From assembly GCF_002008315.2 (NCBI RefSeq), contig NZ_MVDG02000001.1:1674001-1738000 (forward strand): a stretch of 64,000 bases of DNA, written 5' to 3'. The notes under the pieces were generated by a model that saw nothing but the letters and a program-made list of their open reading frames with translations, did not search any database and was not told where the DNA came from. Positions within the stretch are counted from its first letter, which is position 1. Each line of letters starts with the position of its first letter. Below, piece after piece: positions 48,140 through 57,465 of the stretch. This stretch comes from Arthrobacter sp. KBS0703. GTDB lineage: Bacteria > Actinomycetota > Actinomycetes > Actinomycetales > Micrococcaceae. A program made the translations under genes and the position numbers.

Positions 48140-49938
48140 AGGCCCGGCTCTTCCACGTCAACACCGCGGAACTGGGCGTTGTAGAGGCGCCGGTAGTGTC
48201 CGTCCACGGACAGCAGGCTGCGGTGGGTTCCCTGTTCAACGATGCGTCCGTGATCCATGACCAAGATTAGATCAGCGTCACGCACTGTGGACAAACGGTG
48301 GGCAATAACGAAGCTGGTCCTGCCCTGCCGGAGCCTGCTCATCGCCAGCCTGATCTGCACTTCCGTCCTGGTGTCCACGGAGCTCGTGGCTTCGTCCAGG
48401 ATCAGGACGCTGCGGCCCGCGAGCTGCGCACGGGCGATGCTGATGAGCTGCCGCTGCCCCTGGCTCAGGGAGTCGCCGTCGTTTCCCAGCACGGTGAAAT
48501 ATCCGGCCGGCAGGGAACGGACAAAGTGGTCAACGTGGGTGGCCTCGGCCGCGGACACAATCTCGTCGTCGCTGGCCCCCGGCGCGCCGTACTCGATGTT
48601 CTCGCTGATGGTGCCGCTGAACAGCCAGACATCCTGCAGCACCACGCCGAAGTTGGAGCGCAGCGAATCCAGCGGCACGGAGGCGATGTCCGTGCCGTCA
48701 ATGGTGATGCGGCCCGAATCCAGCTCGTAGAAGCGCATGAGCAGATTCACCACGGTGGTCTTGCCGGCTCCCGTGTGTCCCACGATGGCGACGGTTTCGC
48801 CCGGACGGACCGAGAAGGACAGCCCGCTGACCGCCTCGACCTCCGGAGTGTAGCCAAACGTCACGTCCTCGAACTCTATCCGGCCGCGGAGGTCCTGCGG
48901 CCGGAGCTGCGCCGGATCCTCTCGCGGGATCTCGGCTGCGTCCAGCAGGGAAAACACGCGTTCCGCCGAGGCAGCGCAGGACTGCATCAGCGTCAGCATC
49001 CCGCCGATCTGGCCCATGGGCTGCGTGAACAGCCTGCTGAACTGGATGAACGCCTGGATGCCGCCAATGGTCATGGCCCCCGCCGCCACCTGGAGGGCCC
49101 CCACCACCGCGACGGCCACGTAGTTGAGGTTTGCCACGAACACCATGAGCGGCTGGACGGCCCCGGACACATACTGGGCGCGTTCGCTGGTGCGGGCCAG
49201 CCGGTCATTGCTGCGCCCGAAGATTGCGGCCGCCTCTTCCTGCTGTCCAAAGGCCTTGATCACTTCATGGCCGGTGACGAATTCCTCGATGTGCGCGTTG
49301 AGATCGCCGGTGGACGCCCACTGGGCCGTGAAGTAGACCTGCGACTGGCGTGCGATCCACACCGTGATGAGGGTGGAGACCGGAACCGACAGGAGGGCGA
49401 TGGCAGCGAGCAGCGGGGAGATCCAGAGCATCATGGCCAGCGAGCCGCACAGCATCAGTACGGACATGATGAGCTGTGTCAGCAGCTGGTTGAGGGCCTG
49501 CGAGATGTTGTCGACGTCGTTGGTGGCCCGGCTGAGCACATCCCCCCTGGTCTGCTCCTGGAAATGCGCCGACGGCAGCCGGTGGAGCTTTTCCTCGACG
49601 GCGGAGCGGAGCCCGAACACCAGCCGCTGCACCGCGGTGGCGGTCAGGGCTCCCTGAATCCAGTTGAAGAGTGACGTGCCGAGGTACATGAGCGCCACCA
49701 CCAGCAGCAGCCCTGCCAGCCGTCCCTCGTCGAACGTGCCGCCCACCAGTGGCTCGACGACGACGTCCGTTGCGTCGCCCAGAAGTTTGGGTGCCGCCAC
49801 GTTCAGCGCCGCGAATCCACATGTGGAGGCAACGGCTATGACCATCCGGCCCCGGACAGGGCGCAGCAGCCCGACCAGTCGCTTGGCCGCCGGAAGGAAG
49901 GTGCCCCCTTTTCTCTCGGCGAGGTGCGCACCCCTCAT
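48136..49938 (-). CDS. ABC exporter half-transporter (catalytically complete NBD)
   Basis: This 600-residue half-transporter has six helices and a C-terminal ATPase. Walker A is GHTGAGKTTV, Walker B SVLILDEATSSVD keeps the catalytic Glu, and the H-loop is VIAHRLSTV. The signature is LSQGQRQ instead of LSGGQ. It overlaps the partner gene by 4 bp. Together they fit heterodimeric type IV exporters (multidrug or lipid), in which one composite site is degenerate. The substrate is unknown. Confidence 0.9.
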   Translation of the reverse strand: MRGAHLAERKGGTFLPAAKRLVGLLRPVRGRMVIAVASTCGFAALNVAAPKLLGDATDVVVEPLVGGTFDEGRLAGLLLVVALMYLGTSLFNWIQGALTATAVQRLVFGLRSAVEEKLHRLPSAHFQEQTRGDVLSRATNDVDNISQALNQLLTQLIMSVLMLCGSLAMMLWISPLLAAIALLSVPVSTLITVWIARQSQVYFTAQWASTGDLNAHIEEFVTGHEVIKAFGQQEEAAAIFGRSNDRLARTSERAQYVSGAVQPLMVFVANLNYVAVAVVGALQVAAGAMTIGGIQAFIQFSRLFTQPMGQIGGMLTLMQSCAASAERVFSLLDAAEIPREDPAQLRPQDLRGRIEFEDVTFGYTPEVEAVSGLSFSVRPGETVAIVGHTGAGKTTVVNLLMRFYELDSGRITIDGTDIASVPLDSLRSNFGVVLQDVWLFSGTISENIEYGAPGASDDEIVSAAEATHVDHFVRSLPAGYFTVLGNDGDSLSQGQRQLISIARAQLAGRSVLILDEATSSVDTRTEVQIRLAMSRLRQGRTSFVIAHRLSTVRDADLILVMDHGRIVEQGTHRSLLSVDGHYRRLYNAQFRGVDVEEPGL

Positions 49939-51758
49939 GGCTGCTCGTCCAAAGCCAGCTGCAGCTCGGCAATCTCCCGGTAGGCCGGCGAGGTGCTGAG
50001 AAGCTCCGCATGGGTACCCCGGGCCACCAGCCGGCCGTCGTTCAGGACGAGGATCTGGCTGGCGTGCATGATGGTGGGGATCCGCTCGGCGACGATGATC
50101 ACGGTGGCCGCCTCCAGGGCAGGCACCAGGGCATACCGGACGGCAGCCTCGGTGGCGTAGTCCAGCGCCGAGAAACTGTCATCGAACAGGAAGAGCTCCG
50201 CCTTCCGCAGCGCCGCGCGGGCAATGCACAGCCGCTGCCGCTGGCCGCCGGACAGTCCCGCCCCGCCCTGGACGACGGCGGCATACAGCCCGCCCGGGAG
50301 GCTGCTGACAAAGTCGTCCGCCTGCGCCATCCGCAGCACCCGCCACAGGTCGTCGTCCGTGGCGTCGGGTGCCGCCATCCTGAGGTTCCCGGCGACGGTG
50401 CCCGAAAAAAGGTAGGAGTTCTGCGGCACAACGGCCATCCGGGCCCGCAGGTGGTCGGCGGCCACGTCCCGGACGTCCCGTCCGCCAAACCGCACCTCTC
50501 CGTCCGTGGCTTCCAGGAACCGGGGCAGGAGGTTCAGCAGCGTGGTTTTGCCGCTGCCGGTCGCGCCGATGATGGCCGTGGTGGTGCCGGGGCGGGCGGT
50601 GAAGGAGATGTCGGCCAGCACGGCCGACTCGGCCCCCGGATAGGCGAAGGAGACGCGACGGAATTCCACGGTTCCCTGGGGCACGGTTCCGCCGGCGGCG
50701 TGTCCGCCGAATCGGCTCCCGGTGCCGACGTTCCCGACAGCCGGAGAGTGCGGTGATGGCGGGCCTGCGGCGGCGGCGTGCCGCCCCGCATGCCCGCGGA
50801 CGGGAGGCGACGGAACGACGTCGAGCACTTCCTGGATGCGTTCGGCGCAGACGGCCGCGCGGGGTGCGGTCATGAACACATACATCGCCATCATGATGGC
50901 GAGCAGGATCTGCAGGATGTAGGCGATGAAGGCGGTAAGGGCGCCCACCTGCATCTGGCCGCTTTGAATGAGGTGGCCGCCGAACCAGACCACAGCCACC
51001 GAGGACAGGTTCACCACAATCATGATGATGGGAAGCATGCCTGCCACCAGGAGCGCCGACTGGAGATTGTTGCCGGTCAGCTTTCGGTTGGCCTCGGCGA
51101 AGCGGGATGCCTCGTGCCGCTGCCTGACGAACGCCCTGATGACGTTGGCCCCAATGATCTGTTCACGCAGAATCCTGGTGATGCCGTCGATCAGGGCCTG
51201 GCCTTGCCGGTACAGCGGAATGAGGCGGCGGACTATGACGTACATGATGAGCACCAGGAGCGGAACAATGGCAATGACGACGCCGGCCAGGGTGGCGTCC
51301 TGCTGGATCGCCAGGACGATTCCTCCGATGCCCATGACGGGGGCAGCGGCCAGCATGGTGAAGACCAGCACCGCGAAGGTCTGGATCTGCTGGACATCAT
51401 TCGTGGCCCGGGTCACGAGGCTCGGGGCGCCAAAGGAGCCGACTTCCTGGGACGACATGTCCTGGACCCTGCCGAACAGCTCCCGCCTCAGCCGGTGCCC
51501 GATCCTCATGGCCACAACGGCGCCAAGGTAGCCGGCACCCAGGGCGGCGCCGGCCTGGACGGCGGTCAGGGCCATCATCCAGCCGCCGAGGCGGATGATC
51601 ACGTCAGGCTGGCGTGCGAGGATGCCGTCGTCAATGATGCTGGCGTTCAGCGTGGGGAGCAGCAGGTTCCCGGCCGTCTGCACCACCTGCAGCACAATGA
51701 TGGTCCAGACTGCGGCCCGGTGCTCTCCGAGGAGTCGGATCATCAGGCCAAAAAGCAC
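49935..51758 (-). CDS. ABC exporter half-transporter with degenerate ATP site
   Basis: This 607-residue half-transporter has six membrane helices, a Gly/Pro/His-rich linker of about 50 residues, and an ATPase domain. Walker A is GATGSGKTTL and the signature LSGGQRQR is intact. Walker B ends FLFDDSFSALD (Glu to Asp) and the H-loop reads VAERIPTI (His to Glu). GTG 51758 follows GGAGGAGG and starts the family sequence. The frame runs on upstream into an adapter, which is not real coding. It is the first gene of the exporter-regulator operon. Confidence 0.9.
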   Translation of the reverse strand: MLFGLMIRLLGEHRAAVWTIIVLQVVQTAGNLLLPTLNASIIDDGILARQPDVIIRLGGWMMALTAVQAGAALGAGYLGAVVAMRIGHRLRRELFGRVQDMSSQEVGSFGAPSLVTRATNDVQQIQTFAVLVFTMLAAAPVMGIGGIVLAIQQDATLAGVVIAIVPLLVLIMYVIVRRLIPLYRQGQALIDGITRILREQIIGANVIRAFVRQRHEASRFAEANRKLTGNNLQSALLVAGMLPIIMIVVNLSSVAVVWFGGHLIQSGQMQVGALTAFIAYILQILLAIMMAMYVFMTAPRAAVCAERIQEVLDVVPSPPVRGHAGRHAAAAGPPSPHSPAVGNVGTGSRFGGHAAGGTVPQGTVEFRRVSFAYPGAESAVLADISFTARPGTTTAIIGATGSGKTTLLNLLPRFLEATDGEVRFGGRDVRDVAADHLRARMAVVPQNSYLFSGTVAGNLRMAAPDATDDDLWRVLRMAQADDFVSSLPGGLYAAVVQGGAGLSGGQRQRLCIARAALRKAELFLFDDSFSALDYATEAAVRYALVPALEAATVIIVAERIPTIMHASQILVLNDGRLVARGTHAELLSTSPAYREIAELQLALDEQP

Positions 51759-51903
51759 CGCACCTCCTCCATCGATAGGACCGACCCGGAGCCTTCTTGA
51801 CCGCCCCCATAGCCGCTCCGTCATTGTAAGCCACATCACATCGATCCGGAGGTGGCTCAGGTGTGGCTCGGGGTGTGGCGCGGGCCGCCGGACGGGCCCG
51901 CGC

Positions 51904-51941
51904 CTGTCTCTAATACACATCTAGATGTGTATAAGAGACAG
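51904..51941. other. Nextera junction adapter with one mismatch, 9-bp flanking repeat
   Basis: Two Tn5 mosaic ends lie head to head (one base differs, TAA for TTA). The flanking 9-mers are identical: GGCCCGCGC at 51895-51903 and 51942-51950. Tn5 insertion duplicates 9 bp, so both sides derive from one tagmentation event. Confidence 0.97.
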
Positions 51942-51970
51942 GGCCCGCGCCGCCCGCCCGGCTACAAGGC

Positions 51971-51989
51971 CTGTCTCTTATACACATCT
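51971..51989. other. Single Tn5 mosaic end (half adapter)
   Basis: CTGTCTCTTATACACATCT occurs once here, leaving a 29-bp orphan segment between it and the adapter at 51904. The true sequence between the ABC exporter and the methyltransferase gene is unknown. Confidence 0.97.
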
Positions 51990-51991
51990 TC

Positions 51992-52768
51992 TCACAGCTT
52001 GCACGCCACTGCGAAGATCCGGCGGAACGGATAGACAGTCCCGTATCCGGACGCCGGGTAGGCCTCGGCGAGGCGCGCCGCGTATTCGGCTTCAAACGCC
52101 GCCGCGTCGCTTGGCGAAAGGGCATCCAGCACCGGCCGGAGGCCTGCGCCCCGCACCCATTCCAGGACGGCGTTTTCACCGGCAAGCACCTGCTGGTAGG
52201 TGGTCTCCCAGGCGTCGGCAGCGCATCCGGCGTCGAGCATGATCTCGAGGTAGCGGGCAGGGGCGGCCACGGCGTCATCGTGGCGCAGGCGGCCGCCGAG
52301 CTTGGCAGCCCAGGTGCCGGACTCCGCGAGCTCCCGCATCAGGACGTGGGACGCGGAGGTGAAGTTGCCCGGCACCTGCAGCGCGAACCACGCCCCCGGC
52401 GTCAGCTCCTTCAGCCACCGGGAGAGCATCTCCTGGTGCCCCGGGACCCACTGCAGCGCGGCGTTGCTGACAACGACGTCGGTCTCCGGGGACGGCGCCC
52501 ACGTGGCGATGTCGCCGAGGCGGTATTCGAGTCCGGGCGCGGCCTCCGCGTATGCTGTGGCCTTGGCGAGCATGTCCGCGGAGGAGTCCAGGCCGATGAC
52601 ACGGGCGCCGGGCCAGCGCGCGGCGAGCGTGGCCGTCAGGTTGCCGGGGCCGCATCCCAAGTCAACGACCTCCCGCGGCGCGGCGGCCTCGATGCGGCCG
52701 GTCAGGTCAAAGAACGGGCGCTGACGATAGTCACCAAACTGGACGTATTTGGCGGGATCCCACTGCAC
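51992..52768 (-). CDS. tam: Trans-aconitate 2-methyltransferase-like enzyme
   Basis: This 258-residue SAM-dependent methyltransferase starts MQWDPAKYVQFGDYRQRP, typical of Tam. The SAM motif is VVDLGCGPGNLTATL, and VVVSNAALQWVPGH is conserved. Tam methylates trans-aconitate, a toxic by-product of the citric acid cycle. The stop codon lies only 2 bp from a half adapter, so the gene is just complete in this assembly. GGAGG stands before the ATG. It is divergent from the helicase gene. Confidence 0.88.
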   Translation of the reverse strand: MQWDPAKYVQFGDYRQRPFFDLTGRIEAAAPREVVDLGCGPGNLTATLAARWPGARVIGLDSSADMLAKATAYAEAAPGLEYRLGDIATWAPSPETDVVVSNAALQWVPGHQEMLSRWLKELTPGAWFALQVPGNFTSASHVLMRELAESGTWAAKLGGRLRHDDAVAAPARYLEIMLDAGCAADAWETTYQQVLAGENAVLEWVRGAGLRPVLDALSPSDAAAFEAEYAARLAEAYPASGYGTVYPFRRIFAVACKL

Positions 52769-52908
52769 ATGGCCTCCGGTTGGTCGGAAAGGGTACCTTG
52801 GCGCGGCACGGGCGGCCGGCCCTGCGCCAAGGGCTCGGATATTGCGAGCCTAATGCGGCACCGGTCAGAACGCACGCGCCCGAGGCGCTGGCACTAAGCT
52901 GGAAAGCA

Positions 52909-55455
52909 ATGAAACTCGTTGAACAGCTCCCCGCCCCGGCCGCACGGATCACCACGGGAACAGGCAACGACCCGGACACGCTGTACATGCGGTTCGTGGA
53001 GTGGACGGAAAGCCGGGGGCTTGCGCTCTATGCCGCCCAGGACGAAGCCATCATGGAACTCGCTTCCGGCGCCAACGTGATCCTGGCGACACCCACGGGT
53101 TCGGGCAAATCACTCGTGGCCATCGCCGCCCATTTCCAGGCCATGGCCCGCGGGGAACGGAGCTACTACACCGCGCCCATCAAGGCCCTGGTCTCGGAGA
53201 AATTCTTTGCCCTGTGCGATATCTTCGGCGCCGAGAACGTGGGGATGATCACCGGCGACTCCGGCGTGAACCAGGACGCGCCGATCATCTGCTGCACGGC
53301 GGAGATCCTCGCCAACATCGCGCTGCGCGAAGGAGCCGCGGCGGATCTCGGCGCGGTCATCATGGACGAATTCCACTTCTATTCCGATCCGCAGCGCGGC
53401 TGGGCGTGGCAGGTTCCGCTGCTGGAACTGCCCCAGGCCCAGTTCCTGCTGATGTCCGCGACGCTCGGAGACGTCAGCCGCTTCGAGGCGGGGATGACCG
53501 AACTCACCGGCCGGCCCACCACGACGGTCAGCTCCGCGGAACGGCCCATCCCGCTGCACTACTACTACCACCAGACCCCCGTGCACGAGACGCTCGAGGA
53601 GCTGCTGTCCACGAAACAGGTCCCGGTCTACGTGGTGCACTTCAGCCAGGCCGAAGCCATCGAGCGTGCCCAGACCCTGATGAGCATCAACGTCTGCAGC
53701 CGTGAGGAGAAGGACAAGATCGCCGAGCTGATCGCGAATTTCCGTTTCGCCGCCGGGTTCGGCAAGACGCTGAACCGCCTGGTCCGGCACGGGATCGGCG
53801 TTCACCACGCCGGCATGCTGCCGAAGTACCGCCGGCTCGTGGAGCAGCTCGCCCAGGCGGGCCTCCTGAAGGTCATTTGCGGCACTGACACCCTGGGCGT
53901 GGGAATCAACGTTCCCATCCGGACCGTCCTGCTCACCGCACTGAGCAAGTACGACGGCGTGCGCACCCGCCTGCTGAATTCCCGCGAATTCCATCAGATC
54001 GCCGGAAGGGCCGGCCGCGCCGGCTACGACACCGCGGGAACCGTGGTGGTCCAGGCACCCGACCATGTGGTGGAGAACGCCAAGGCGATGGCCAAGGCCA
54101 CCGCCAAGTTCGGCGACGACCAGAAAAAACTGCGCCAGGTGGTCAAGAAGAGGCCGCCGGAGGGATTCGTCTCATGGGGAGAGCCCACGTACAACCGGCT
54201 TGTGGAGTCCGTCCCGGAGCCGCTCACATCAAGCTTCACGGTGACCCACGCGATGCTCATGAACCTGATGGAACGGCCCGGGGACCCCTTTGCCGCCGCC
54301 CGCCGCCTGCTCACCGAGAACCATGAACAGCGGTCTTCCCAGCTCCGGCTCATGAAGAAGGCGCTGTCCATCTACCGCGAGCTGCTTGCCGCCGAAGTGG
54401 TGGAACGCATCCCGGCTGCCGAGCAGGAACATGACGGGCGCACCGTGCGGCTCACCGTGCACCTGCAGGCGAACTTTGCCCTGAACCAGCCGCTCTCGCC
54501 GTTTGCCTTGGCCGCCCTGGAACTCCTGGACCCGGAGTCGCCGTCGTATGCCCTTGACGTGGTCTCGGTGATCGAAGCGACGCTGGAGAAGCCGCGGCAG
54601 ATCCTCTCCGCCCAGCAGAAGAAGGCCCGGGGCGAAGCCATCGCCGCGATGAAGGCCGACGGCATCGAGTACGAGCAGCGCATGGCCATGCTTGACGAAG
54701 TCACCTACCCGCAGCCGCTGGGCGAAATCCTGGGCGAGGCCTTCGAGGTCTACCGCAAGGCAGCCCCGTGGGTGGGCGACTTCGAGCTGGCCCCGAAGTC
54801 GATCATCCGGGACATGTACGAACGGGCCATGAACTTCGGCGAATTCGTCCAGTTCTACGGCCTTGCCCGCTCCGAAGGCATCGTGCTGCGCTACCTCGCC
54901 GACGGCTTCAAGGCCCTGCGGCAGACCGTTCCGCAGGATGCCCTCCGCGAAGACCTCGAGGACCTCATCGCCTGGCTCGGCGAACTGGTGCGCCAGGTCG
55001 ATTCCAGCCTGCTGGACGAGTGGGAGGAACTGACGTCCGGGGCCGCACCGACGCCGCACGACGCCCCGCCTCCCCCGCCGCCGTCGCTGACGTCGAACAT
55101 CCGCGCCTTCCGCGTCATGGTTCGGAACGAGATGTTCCGGCGCGTGGAGCTCTTCGCGGACGAGGACGCCGCCGCGCTGGGCGGGCTCGACGGCGATGCC
55201 GGCTGGGACGCGGACCGCTGGGAGGACGTGCTCGATGACTACTTCGACGAACACGACGACATCGGCACCGGGCCCGACGCCCGCGGGCCGGGACTGCTGA
55301 TGATCACCGAGGGCCCCGACGTGTGGAAGGTGCGCCAGATCTTTGAAGACCCCGCGGGCAACCACGACTGGGGCATCTCGGCCGAGGTTGACCTTGCCGC
55401 GTCGGACGAATCCGGCACCGCCGTGGTCCGGGTGACCGACGTCAACAGGCTCTGA
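52909..55455 (+). CDS. DEAD/DEAH-box helicase with DUF3516 domain
   Basis: This 848-residue superfamily 2 helicase has motif I TPTGSGKSLVA, motif II DEFHF, motif III MSATLGD and motif VI REFHQIAGRAGRAGYD. The C-terminal half is the DUF3516 extension found in actinobacteria. It resembles Ski2/Mtr4-like RNA helicases, so RNA decay or repair is likely but unproven. ATG 52909 is chosen; a TAAGCT box lies 8 bases upstream and GGAAAG may act as ribosome site. A 22-bp piece of this gene (53564-53585) recurs at 57444 as an artefact. Confidence 0.9.
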   Translation: MKLVEQLPAPAARITTGTGNDPDTLYMRFVEWTESRGLALYAAQDEAIMELASGANVILATPTGSGKSLVAIAAHFQAMARGERSYYTAPIKALVSEKFFALCDIFGAENVGMITGDSGVNQDAPIICCTAEILANIALREGAAADLGAVIMDEFHFYSDPQRGWAWQVPLLELPQAQFLLMSATLGDVSRFEAGMTELTGRPTTTVSSAERPIPLHYYYHQTPVHETLEELLSTKQVPVYVVHFSQAEAIERAQTLMSINVCSREEKDKIAELIANFRFAAGFGKTLNRLVRHGIGVHHAGMLPKYRRLVEQLAQAGLLKVICGTDTLGVGINVPIRTVLLTALSKYDGVRTRLLNSREFHQIAGRAGRAGYDTAGTVVVQAPDHVVENAKAMAKATAKFGDDQKKLRQVVKKRPPEGFVSWGEPTYNRLVESVPEPLTSSFTVTHAMLMNLMERPGDPFAAARRLLTENHEQRSSQLRLMKKALSIYRELLAAEVVERIPAAEQEHDGRTVRLTVHLQANFALNQPLSPFALAALELLDPESPSYALDVVSVIEATLEKPRQILSAQQKKARGEAIAAMKADGIEYEQRMAMLDEVTYPQPLGEILGEAFEVYRKAAPWVGDFELAPKSIIRDMYERAMNFGEFVQFYGLARSEGIVLRYLADGFKALRQTVPQDALREDLEDLIAWLGELVRQVDSSLLDEWEELTSGAAPTPHDAPPPPPPSLTSNIRAFRVMVRNEMFRRVELFADEDAAALGGLDGDAGWDADRWEDVLDDYFDEHDDIGTGPDARGPGLLMITEGPDVWKVRQIFEDPAGNHDWGISAEVDLAASDESGTAVVRVTDVNRL

Positions 55456-55525
55456 CCGACTGCCCCCTGCAGGCACCAGGCAGAGCCGTGAGGGGCGGAG
55501 ACAGCTCTGCCCGGGAACGACCAAG

Positions 55526-55531
55526 TAAGCT
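55526..55531 (+). promoter_or_regulatory. -10 box TAAGCT, leaderless start of GNAT gene
   Basis: TAAGCT ends 6 bases before the ATG at 55538. This is the same spacing as at the other leaderless starts in this window. Confidence 0.45.
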
Positions 55532-55537
55532 CGGAGC

Positions 55538-56038
55538 ATGAGCGTAATCCGTCCCGCAACTCCGTCCGACGTCCCGGCAATCCTGCAGATGATCCACGAA
55601 CTGGCCATCTATGAAAAGGAGCCGGACGCCGTCCGGAACACGCCGGAAATGCTCACGGACGTGCTGTTCGGTGCGAACCCGCGGGTGTTCGCCACCATGG
55701 CCGAGAACAACGCCGGCGAGCTCCGGGGCTTCGCGCTGTGGTTCCTGAACTACTCGACGTGGGAAGGTGTCCACGGCATCTACCTGGAGGACCTCTACGT
55801 CACTCCGGACGCGCGCGGCGAGGGCCACGGAAAGGCGCTCCTGCAGCATCTGGCGGCGACCGCCGTCGAGCGCGGTTATGCCCGCGTTGAGTGGAGCGTA
55901 CTGGACTGGAACGAGCCCTCGATCAATTTCTACCGGAAGCTGGGGGCGGTCCCGATGGAGGAATGGTCCACGTTCCGGCTCACCGGCCCCGAGCTGACCG
56001 CGTTCGGAACGCGCACTGAGGCGGGCGTCCGTGGCTGA
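55538..56038 (+). CDS. GNAT family N-acetyltransferase
   Basis: This 166-residue GNAT enzyme contains MSVIRPATPSDVPAILQMI and YLEDLYVTPDARGEGHGKALL, with the acetyl-CoA motif (R-G-x-G-x-G/A). VEWSVLDWNEPSINFYRKLGA follows. It is close in form to the diamine/spermidine-type acetyltransferases. The acceptor is a small amine by family analogy only. The next gene starts 8 bp before its end, so the two are co-translated. Confidence 0.88.
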   Translation: MSVIRPATPSDVPAILQMIHELAIYEKEPDAVRNTPEMLTDVLFGANPRVFATMAENNAGELRGFALWFLNYSTWEGVHGIYLEDLYVTPDARGEGHGKALLQHLAATAVERGYARVEWSVLDWNEPSINFYRKLGAVPMEEWSTFRLTGPELTAFGTRTEAGVRG

Positions 56039-57374
56039 GGCAGCCGTGGAAGCGGCCGTCCACACCGTCCGCGCCCGGCACGAGTTCCGGGGCATGCGCA
56101 CGGCCGAGCACTACTTCACGGTCCCCCTGGACCACTTTGCGTCGCCGGACGCCCCCGAGGCCGGGGAAACCATCACGGTGTTCGCCCGGGAATACGTGTC
56201 CGCGGAGCACAGCGAAGCCGCCGCGGCAGCGCTGCCCTGGCTCCTATACCTGCAGGGCGGGCCCGGCGGCCGCGGCAACCGGTTCACCGCCCTGGGCGGC
56301 TGGAGCAAGGCCGCCGCGAAGGATTTCCGGATTCTCATGCTGGACCAGCGGGGCACGGGGCTGTCCTCCCCCGTCGACCGCAACACGCTGCCGGCGCGCG
56401 GGGACGCCGCCGCCCAGGCACGCTACCTCGAACACTTCCGGGCCGACTCGATCGTGGCCGACGCCGAGCTGATCCGCGAGGCGCTCGGCTCGGAGCCGTG
56501 GAGCATCTATGGCCAGAGCTACGGCGGATTCTGCGCCCTCACCTACCTGTCGTTCGCACCGGCCGGGCTCAGGGAAGTCCTGATCACCGGCGGACTGGCA
56601 CCGCTCGACGGGCCCGCCGACAGGGTCTACCGGGAGACATTCAAGCGCGTGGCGTCCCGGAATGCCCAGTACTTCGGCTGGTATCCGGAGGACCGGGAGA
56701 CAGTGAACCGGATCGCGGCCCACCTTCGCGGCACGGAAGAGTTCCTGCCCGGCGGCGAACGCCTCACGGTGGAAAGGTTCCAGATGGTCGGTTCCTACCT
56801 CGGCGGGAACACCCGGGTGGACGGGCTGCACAACCTGCTCGAGGACGCCTTCGTGGAAACCGCCCACGGCGCACGGCTGTCGGATGCATTCCTTGAACAG
56901 GTCCGCTCGCTCGTGTCGCGCGCCACCAACCCCCTCTACGCGCTGATGCACGAATCCATCTACGGCCAGGGCACGGCGACGGACTGGGCGGCCTGGCGGG
57001 TCCTGAAGGAGTTCCCCGAGTTCAGTCCCGAAGCCCCCGAGGTGCTGCTGACCGGCGAAATGGTCTACCCGTGGTACTTCGAGCAGGACACGGCGCTCCG
57101 CCCGCTCAAGGACGTGGCGGAACTGCTGGCGGCCAAGGCTGACTGGAAACCGCTCTATGATTCCGCCCAGCTTGCTGCCAATACCGTGCCGGCCGCCGCC
57201 GCCGTGTATCACGAGGACATCTACGTGGAGCACGGGCTATCCCTCGAGACCGCAGCGGCGGTGCGCGGGCTCCAGGCGTGGGAATCCAGCGACTTCCACC
57301 ACGATGGCATTGCCGACGACGGCGAAGCGATCTTCGGCCGCCTCCTGGGCATGGTCCGGTCAGTCCGGGGCTGA
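56031..57374 (+). CDS. Alpha/beta hydrolase, proline iminopeptidase-like
   Basis: This 447-residue alpha/beta hydrolase has the oxyanion region LQGGPGGRGNR, LDQRGTGLSSP and the nucleophile elbow YGQSYGG (Ser). The length and LDQRGTG motif match the peptidase S33 prolyl aminopeptidases, which remove N-terminal proline. The catalytic His and Asp are probably in the last third (VYHEDIYVEHGLS). GTG 56031 overlaps the GNAT gene. A 26-bp piece of it (56388-56413) reappears at 60380 through a mate-pair artefact. Confidence 0.88.
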   Translation: MAEAAVEAAVHTVRARHEFRGMRTAEHYFTVPLDHFASPDAPEAGETITVFAREYVSAEHSEAAAAALPWLLYLQGGPGGRGNRFTALGGWSKAAAKDFRILMLDQRGTGLSSPVDRNTLPARGDAAAQARYLEHFRADSIVADAELIREALGSEPWSIYGQSYGGFCALTYLSFAPAGLREVLITGGLAPLDGPADRVYRETFKRVASRNAQYFGWYPEDRETVNRIAAHLRGTEEFLPGGERLTVERFQMVGSYLGGNTRVDGLHNLLEDAFVETAHGARLSDAFLEQVRSLVSRATNPLYALMHESIYGQGTATDWAAWRVLKEFPEFSPEAPEVLLTGEMVYPWYFEQDTALRPLKDVAELLAAKADWKPLYDSAQLAANTVPAAAAVYHEDIYVEHGLSLETAAAVRGLQAWESSDFHHDGIADDGEAIFGRLLGMVRSVRG

Positions 57375-57405
57375 GCCGCCGCGGCAGCTCCGGTCAGTCC
57401 CGGGC

Positions 57406-57443
57406 CTGTCTCTTATACACATCTAGATGTGTATAAGAGACAG
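57406..57443. other. Nextera mate-pair junction adapter (38 bp)
   Basis: Exact head-to-head mosaic ends lie 31 bp after the hydrolase stop. The DNA to its right (57444-57465) is a copy of 53564-53585, so the join is chimeric. Confidence 0.98.
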
Positions 57444-57465
57444 ACTACCACCAGACCCCCGTGCA
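57444..57465. repeat. 22-bp chimeric copy of helicase gene sequence
   Basis: These bases are identical to 53564-53585 in the helicase gene. They lie directly after an adapter. The two ends 53564 and 57405 would be the ends of one mate-pair fragment of about 3.84 kb. Confidence 0.93.
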
